Part shown: positions 6,106-10,424 of the stretch, one piece after another
How positions within the stretch are numbered: the first letter of the stretch is position 1
Layout: each line of letters starts with the position of its first letter
The notes under the pieces: model-generated
What the model saw: only the letters and a program-made list of their open reading frames with translations
Told to the model about the DNA's origin: nothing
Database searches by the model: none
Program-made: the position numbers and the translations under genes
Source of the DNA: an uncultured Selenomonadales bacterium
GTDB taxonomy: Bacteria; Bacillota; Negativicutes; Selenomonadales; Selenomonadaceae
DNA length: 10,424 nt
Direction: 5' to 3'
Assembly (NCBI GenBank): GCA_947305445.1
Contig: CAMZDU010000017.1
Span: 1-10,424 of the forward strand

Positions 6106-7059
6106 ATGCGAAAAATTTTTTTGACGGTGACGATTGGAATCATATTGCTTTCGGCGGGCTTTCATCACTTCATGACGACAGATTATTCCCTGCGGCAAAA
6201 CGAACACCGGCGCAAACTTGGAGCGGTTTACATGACGCTGAACAATCCGTTTTATGAAGTCATTGATGAAGAGATTCGTACGGTTGTAGAAAATCACGGC
6301 GACATTTTAATTTCGCGTGATCCTGCACTCAGTGTGGAAAGACAGGTAGAAGAAATCAGAGACATGATTAATTTGGGTGTCGAATTGATTTTTATCAATC
6401 CCGTCGACTGGACAAAGATTGAACCTGCCCTTGAGCTTACTCATGCCGCGAAAATTCCCGTCATTGCGATTGATACAAACGTCGAAGATGATTCGTTGGT
6501 TGTCTGTACGGTCGTATCCGACAATTACTCTGCGGGCGTGCAATGTGCCGAGCACTTGCTGAAAAATTCTTCCGGCGGAAAAATCGCCGTGCTAAAACAC
6601 TCTCAAGCGCGCTCGTCTATTGATCGGATTAGAGGTTTTCGCGACAAAATTGCCGAAAACGAAAATTTTAAAATTGTGGCGGAGGCGGAATGTTTAGGTC
6701 AACTTGAAATCGCCATGCCGGTAATGGAAGAGATAATACGTGTTCACCCCGAAGTAAATATCGTCATGGCACTCAACGACCCGGCAGCAATGGGCGCACT
6801 TGCCGCGTTGCAAAATGAGCATCGTTCGGGCAATGTGCTCGTTTACGGCGTGGACGGCGTGCCCGAAACAAAAGAAATGATTTTCTCGCGAAGAATGACG
6901 GCAACCGCAGGACAATCGCCGCGACAAATTGGAAAGATCGCCGCAGACCGTGCTTACAAAATTTTAGCTGGCGAACCGGTCGAGAAAATTATCAAGTTGC
7001 CGACAAAACTTCTTTCCGCCGAAAATATTTCCGCCGCAGACCTTGAGAGCTGGGATTGA
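6106..7059 (+). CDS. RbsB-like periplasmic sugar-binding protein, probable sensor component
   Basis: Type I periplasmic binding protein (317 aa) of the ribose/galactose-binding family. Family landmarks in order: LNNPFY (45-50), NPVD (98-101), DTNV (123-126), VSDNYSAGVQ (137-146), RIRGFRD (174-180), ALNDPAAMGALAAL (222-235) and VYGVDGVPE (246-254). The N-terminus has a hydrophobic run (about 4-18) after Arg2/Lys3 and no lipobox Cys; it is either a signal peptide (SAG at 16-18 is a possible cleavage site) or a short membrane anchor. GGAG at 6094-6097 is 8 nt before the ATG; a GTG at 6097 overlaps that site and is rejected. The stop is 1 nt from the kinase start, so it most likely serves as the sugar-sensing partner of that kinase, as in XylFII-LytS-YesN systems, rather than as a transporter subunit. 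No ABC ATPase or permease is nearby. The ligand is unknown. Confidence 0.88.
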   Translation: MRKIFLTVTIGIILLSAGFHHFMTTDYSLRQNEHRRKLGAVYMTLNNPFYEVIDEEIRTVVENHGDILISRDPALSVERQVEEIRDMINLGVELIFINPVDWTKIEPALELTHAAKIPVIAIDTNVEDDSLVVCTVVSDNYSAGVQCAEHLLKNSSGGKIAVLKHSQARSSIDRIRGFRDKIAENENFKIVAEAECLGQLEIAMPVMEEIIRVHPEVNIVMALNDPAAMGALAALQNEHRSGNVLVYGVDGVPETKEMIFSRRMTATAGQSPRQIGKIAADRAYKILAGEPVEKIIKLPTKLLSAENISAADLESWD

Positions 7060-7060
7060 C

Positions 7061-8392
7061 ATGCAAAACATTTTGAACGTCAAGGAAATGCACCGTCTGC
7101 TTTACGGCTATAACGGCTTTGTGATGTTCGTCCTTATGGCGTTCATGTGCCTGACGCAAGAGCGAATCAATCAAGCAATGTCGGCGCGGGCATTTTTAGA
7201 ATCGGCAGGAGCCGTGCCGCCTTCGTCCGGCGTAATCTTTTTTACGACGACCGCCGCGTTTTCGTTGTTTATATTTGTCGGACACTTCTACAGGACAAGT
7301 AAACGTCGCCACGTGCGCTATTGTCTGTTCGCGGCGGAAATTGTGATTTGCATGTTTCTGATGCGCTTTTTAAATTTTTCTTATGACGGAGTAGTTTTGC
7401 TAGTCGTGGCGGACTTGATGTTTAGATACGAAGGTCACCGCCAGGAATACACGCTCCTTGTGGCGATGATTTGTCTGTATTTTATCGCCAATTACAACTT
7501 GGCAATTTTCCAGACGAAAATAATTTCGTTCGAGGCCTATGCTTCCTACTACAACGCCGACGCAAAAGCCGTCATACTCGCAATAAAAAATACGTTCTAT
7601 TCGTTGAATATCGTCTGCTTCCTGTTCTACCTGGTCTTGCTGGTCAAAAATAAGCACGAGGAAAAGGAGCGAATCCGTCTGCTGAACGAGCGGCTCGAAG
7701 AAGCCAATCAACGACTTCGCGCCTATGCAATCGAAGTCGAGCAAATGGCCGAGACCCGCGAACGCAATCGCCTTGCCCGCGAAATTCATGATACTTTAGG
7801 ACACGCGCTCACCGGCATTGCCGCGGGTTTGGACGCCTGCATTATGACTTTGGAAATTGCGCCCGAAGTCACGAAAAGACAACTCAATAAAATTCGCGAC
7901 GCCGCAAAGAAAGGCATTACCGACGTGCGCCGCTCCGTAAAAAAATTGCGCCCCGATGATTTGGAGCGACTGCCGTTTCAAGAAGCACTTATGGAAATGA
8001 CGCGAAATTATTCCGAGTCGTCGGGCATGGAAATTACCTTCGACATTTTCAGCTGGTCGGATAACCTTCGCCGAGATCAAGAAGACGTTATCTACCGCGT
8101 GTTGCAAGAGAGCATAACCAATTCCAAACGCCACGGTCACGCCACCAAAGTAAAAATTACAATCGGCGGCAACGAAAAATATTTGCTTATCGTGATTGCC
8201 GACAACGGTTGCGGTTGCGACGAAGTCAAACAGGGCTTCGGCCTTAAACACATGTGCGAACGATTGGAACTTTTGCACGGAACTATTCATTATTGGAGTG
8301 ACGAGGGATTTATCGTAGAAGCGATGATTCCATTAAATCGGGAGGCCGACAGTAAACGCCCCCACGTCGGCGAAGCCGAAGTTCCTAATTGA
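7061..8392 (+). CDS. Membrane sensor histidine kinase, HisKA_3 (NarX/DesK/LiaS-like) family
   Basis: Sensor kinase of 443 aa. Six hydrophobic segments (about 17-33, 57-75, 87-104, 108-120, 131-150, 174-196) alternate with basic loops (KRRHVRY, FRYEGHRQEY) in agreement with the positive-inside rule. Two outward loops of about 23 residues (34-56 and 151-173) could contact a binding protein; there is no large extracytoplasmic domain. A charged coiled-coil-like stretch (198-238) leads to the HisKA_3 H-box EIHDTLGHALTG with phospho-acceptor His243. The ATPase domain shows the N-box QESITNSKRHG (Asn354), DNGCG (381-385) and GFGL (392-395). The family fold ends near MIPL (422-425); the last 18 residues look extraneous and are encoded by repeat-like DNA. 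ATG at 7061 is chosen over an in-frame TTG at 7043; it lies 1 nt after the binding-protein stop, with only a weak GGGA upstream, suggesting translational coupling. Its partner is the next gene. Confidence 0.92.
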   Translation: MQNILNVKEMHRLLYGYNGFVMFVLMAFMCLTQERINQAMSARAFLESAGAVPPSSGVIFFTTTAAFSLFIFVGHFYRTSKRRHVRYCLFAAEIVICMFLMRFLNFSYDGVVLLVVADLMFRYEGHRQEYTLLVAMICLYFIANYNLAIFQTKIISFEAYASYYNADAKAVILAIKNTFYSLNIVCFLFYLVLLVKNKHEEKERIRLLNERLEEANQRLRAYAIEVEQMAETRERNRLAREIHDTLGHALTGIAAGLDACIMTLEIAPEVTKRQLNKIRDAAKKGITDVRRSVKKLRPDDLERLPFQEALMEMTRNYSESSGMEITFDIFSWSDNLRRDQEDVIYRVLQESITNSKRHGHATKVKITIGGNEKYLLIVIADNGCGCDEVKQGFGLKHMCERLELLHGTIHYWSDEGFIVEAMIPLNREADSKRPHVGEAEVPN

Positions 8393-8448
8393 ACAAAGAG
8401 AAAGGAAGTGAGTGTGCGACTTCCTCCCCATTAGGGGATTCCGTCGCG
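8367..8448 (+). repeat. Cluster of stem-loops across the kinase-regulator junction
   Basis: Three structures are packed here. First, TCGGC-GAA-GCCGA (8367-8379) lies within the kinase C-terminal codons. Second, AGGAAGT (8403-8409) pairs with ACTTCCT (8419-8425) around a 9-nt loop. Third, TCCCC-ATTA-GGGGA (8425-8438) is flanked by GCGAC (8416-8420) and GTCGC (8443-8447), which also pair. The second and third share bases 8419-8420 and 8425, so the full forms are mutually exclusive. GAAGTTCCTAATTG (8378-8391) also occurs exactly at 4328-4341. Confidence 0.55.
8414..8434 (+). other. Speculative leader mini-ORF upstream of the response regulator
   Basis: AAGGAAG (8402-8408) is the only good ribosome binding site in the kinase-regulator spacer. 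It precedes GTG at 8414 by 5 nt, and six codons (MRLPPH) follow to a TAG. The two proline codons and the stop fall in the TCCCC/GGGGA hairpin. The stop is 21 nt upstream of the regulator ATG in the same frame, so re-initiation is conceivable. There is no evidence that it is translated. Confidence 0.15.
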
Positions 8449-8455
8449 CTATTTG

Positions 8456-9121
8456 ATGATAAGAGTTTTGATAGCTGACGACCAAGAACTTATCCGCGAA
8501 AGTTTAAAAATTATTTTGGAAGTGAACAGCGATATTAAAGTCGTCGGCATAGCCGAGAACGGAAAAAAAGTTTTGGACTTGCTCCAAAAAACTTCAGCGG
8601 ACGTCATTTTGATGGATATCCGCATGCCCGAACTTGACGGCGTGCAGTGCACCAAAGCCGTCAAAGAAAAATTTCCCGACATGAAAATAATTATCCTGAC
8701 AACTTTCGACGACGACGAATATGTTTTCTACGCCCTAAAGTACGGCGCGAGCGGCTACTTGCTCAAAGGTTGTTCGGTAAATGAATTAACTTCGGCAATT
8801 TATACGGTGATGAGCGGCGGCTCCATTCTCAATCAAGGCGTCATAACAAAAGTCGTCAAGCTTTTCAGCCAAATGGCGCAGACGAGTATCGCACCAAAAA
8901 TTGACGGCAGAAACGTCACGATATTAAATCGCACGGAGCGCAACATTGCAACTTTGGTCGGGAGCGGACTCTCCAATAAAGAAATTGCCGAGGCATTATT
9001 TTTGTCGGAAGGCACAGTCAGAAATGCTTTGAGTTCGGCTCTGTCAAAGCTTAATTTGCGCGACAGAACACAGTTGGCGATTTGGGCTGTGCAAACGGAT
9101 TTATCCAACAAGGCGAGCTGA
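8456..9121 (+). CDS. NarL/LuxR-family DNA-binding response regulator
   Basis: Two-domain regulator (221 aa), expected to be phosphorylated by the upstream kinase and then bind DNA. The receiver domain (1-118) has the acidic pair Asp8/Asp9, phospho-acceptor Asp54 in LMDIRMPELDG, the switch Thr in LTTF (81-84) and Lys104 in GYLLKG. A linker of about 35 residues leads to a LuxR-type HTH (about 158-207) with TERNIATLVGSGLSNKEIA, SEGTVRN and KLNLRDR. The pairing of HisKA_3 kinase with NarL-type regulator is the normal one. ATG at 8456 gives the standard MIRVLIADDQ start; a TTG just before it is possible. Neither has a Shine-Dalgarno sequence within 5-12 nt, unlike most genes here, so expression probably depends on coupling or on the upstream structures. 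Targets are unknown; the PTS operon, its own operon or a transporter are candidates. Confidence 0.95.
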   Translation: MIRVLIADDQELIRESLKIILEVNSDIKVVGIAENGKKVLDLLQKTSADVILMDIRMPELDGVQCTKAVKEKFPDMKIIILTTFDDDEYVFYALKYGASGYLLKGCSVNELTSAIYTVMSGGSILNQGVITKVVKLFSQMAQTSIAPKIDGRNVTILNRTERNIATLVGSGLSNKEIAEALFLSEGTVRNALSSALSKLNLRDRTQLAIWAVQTDLSNKAS

Positions 9122-9125
9122 AATC

Positions 9126-10418
9126 ATGCAAAAAAAATTTTTGGCGGCAACTTTCGCGGCACTTACTATCCTTGCGGCAATATATCCGGCACGCTCGCAA
9201 GTAACTTTGACAATCGGAATCTTCGCCGGAAGTAATTGGAACGTACCCCAGGGCGAACCCTACGCGATAATTGATGAGGTCATAAAAAATTTTGAGACTG
9301 AAAATCCGAGTGTCAAAGTCAAATACGTCAGCGGCATCGAAAAAGAAGATTACAGCGAATGGCTTGCCGAAAAATTTATTGCCGGAGATGAACCCGACGT
9401 CTTTTTTATTTTGGCTGAAGATTTCAATCTCTATGCCTCAATCGGTGCACTCATGAATTTGGAAGAGCTGATAGCCGACGACAAAAATTTTTCCGTCGAC
9501 GTTTATTATCCGAGCGCGTTCAAATTCGGGCAATACGAAAATATTTCATACGCCTTGCCCTGTGAAAGTAATTTGACGTTCATGTTCGTGAATAAAACTT
9601 TGCTCGCCAAAGAAGGCATTGCGCTACCGAAAAATAATTGGACGTGGAAAGATTTTTTTGATATTTGCCTTAAGGTTACACGAGACACTGACGGCGACGG
9701 TGTGCCCGACCAATTCGGTTGCTATGATTATTCTTGGCAACAAGCGGCCATTTCCAACGGTATGAAATTTTTCCGCGACGACGGCAGAATTTCTTACTTC
9801 GCCGATTCGCGCATGGAAGAGGCCATAAAATTTTTGATGGAGCTGAGAAGCTTAAACGGCAATTTTGAAGTCTCGCCGAAAGATTTTGATGTCGGGCGCG
9901 TCGCTTTCAGACCGTTTACTTTCGCGCAATACCGAACATACAAGCCTTATCCGTGGAAAATAAAAAAATATTCCTCATTCGAGTGGGACTGCGTAAAAAT
10001 GCCGGCCGGTTCTTCGGGCGGAAATGTTTCCGTCATGGATACTTTGCTCGTCGGCATAAGTTCTCGAACGCGGAATAAAGAATTGGCTTGGGCTTTGCTG
10101 AAAAAAATTTGCTACGACAAAACCTCACAACAGCTGATTTTAAAAAAATCTCAAGCTTTGCCCGTTCGTCGTGACGTTATCATTTCCGCGGAAGCTCAAG
10201 AAATTTTTTCGTGGGATTCAAACGAAACTGCCGCAATAACTGCCGTTGACATAAGCTCGGCCATGGACGAATCCATAATGCCGTTTAAATTCAAAAACTA
10301 TAATTTCGCCATGCTTTTTGCCGACACCGAAATAAAAAAAATTATTGCCGGTATCATTCCGCTCAATAACACTCTTAACGAATTGCAAAAAGAAATTAAT
10401 GCTCATCTTCAACATTAG
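9126..10418 (+). CDS. Extracellular solute-binding protein family 1 (MalE/UgpB-like ABC sugar-binding protein)
   Basis: A 430-residue type II periplasmic binding protein of the carbohydrate ABC-transporter class. Residues 1-24 form a signal peptide (KK, hydrophobic 5-20, likely cut after ARS at 22-24) with no lipobox Cys, so the product should be free in a periplasm. The mature protein opens with VTLTIGIF. It contains an EF-hand-like DTDGDGVPDQFG (187-198), typical of this family, a WTWKDFFDICLKV segment (172-184) and late aromatic residues usual for sugar binding. It starts 4 nt after the regulator stop, with AGGCGAG (9111-9117) 8 nt upstream, so it belongs to the sensory operon. The stop is only 6 nt from the window end; ABC permease genes could follow but are not visible. 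Alternatively it is a second ligand-sensing protein for the kinase. Ligand unknown. Confidence 0.9.
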   Translation: MQKKFLAATFAALTILAAIYPARSQVTLTIGIFAGSNWNVPQGEPYAIIDEVIKNFETENPSVKVKYVSGIEKEDYSEWLAEKFIAGDEPDVFFILAEDFNLYASIGALMNLEELIADDKNFSVDVYYPSAFKFGQYENISYALPCESNLTFMFVNKTLLAKEGIALPKNNWTWKDFFDICLKVTRDTDGDGVPDQFGCYDYSWQQAAISNGMKFFRDDGRISYFADSRMEEAIKFLMELRSLNGNFEVSPKDFDVGRVAFRPFTFAQYRTYKPYPWKIKKYSSFEWDCVKMPAGSSGGNVSVMDTLLVGISSRTRNKELAWALLKKICYDKTSQQLILKKSQALPVRRDVIISAEAQEIFSWDSNETAAITAVDISSAMDESIMPFKFKNYNFAMLFADTEIKKIIAGIIPLNNTLNELQKEINAHLQH

Positions 10419-10424
10419 TATCAT

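Overview
The window is a gene-dense stretch of a bacterial chromosome of medium G+C, rich in A/T runs. Most start codons carry strong AGGAGG-type ribosome binding sites, a Firmicutes habit. Yet both solute-binding proteins have ordinary N-terminal signal sequences with no lipobox cysteine, as expected of a cell with a periplasm. Together this suggests a diderm Firmicute such as a member of the Negativicutes (Selenomonadales-like). That is inference; no marker gene is present.

Layout. (1) 75-872 (+): HAD-family sugar-phosphate-type phosphatase with its own promoter. (2) 853-2727 (-): an unusual fusion of a STAS domain to an acyl-CoA/acyl-ACP synthetase-type adenylating enzyme, overlapping the phosphatase tail to tail by 20 bp. 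(3) 2728-3223: a 0.5 kb spacer holding a possible decayed IS200/IS605-type end or structured RNA, then an A/T-rich promoter region with a perfect 12-bp palindrome. (4) 3224-6018 (+): a complete mannose-family PTS permease with separate IIA, IIB, IIC and IID genes. Two of its spacers carry imperfect palindromes built on an AATTAGGAA motif. A clear intrinsic terminator closes it. (5) 6106-10418 (+): a compact sensory operon of an RbsB-like sugar-binding protein, a six-TM HisKA_3 histidine kinase, a NarL/LuxR-type response regulator and a family-1 ABC-type sugar-binding protein.

How the genes may work together. The PTS should import and phosphorylate a hexose-like sugar; EI, HPr and catabolic enzymes are not in the window. 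The downstream operon looks like a three-component sugar sensor (binding protein, kinase, regulator) extended by a second binding protein. That protein may feed a transporter beyond the window edge or act as an accessory sensor. The kinase-regulator junction is odd: the kinase C-terminal tail is encoded by repeat-like DNA, several stem-loops follow, and the regulator start lacks a visible ribosome binding site.

The points most worth following are the STAS-adenylase fusion and the binding-protein/HisKA_3/NarL/binding-protein operon. No CRISPR array, tRNA, rRNA or intact transposase gene was seen.
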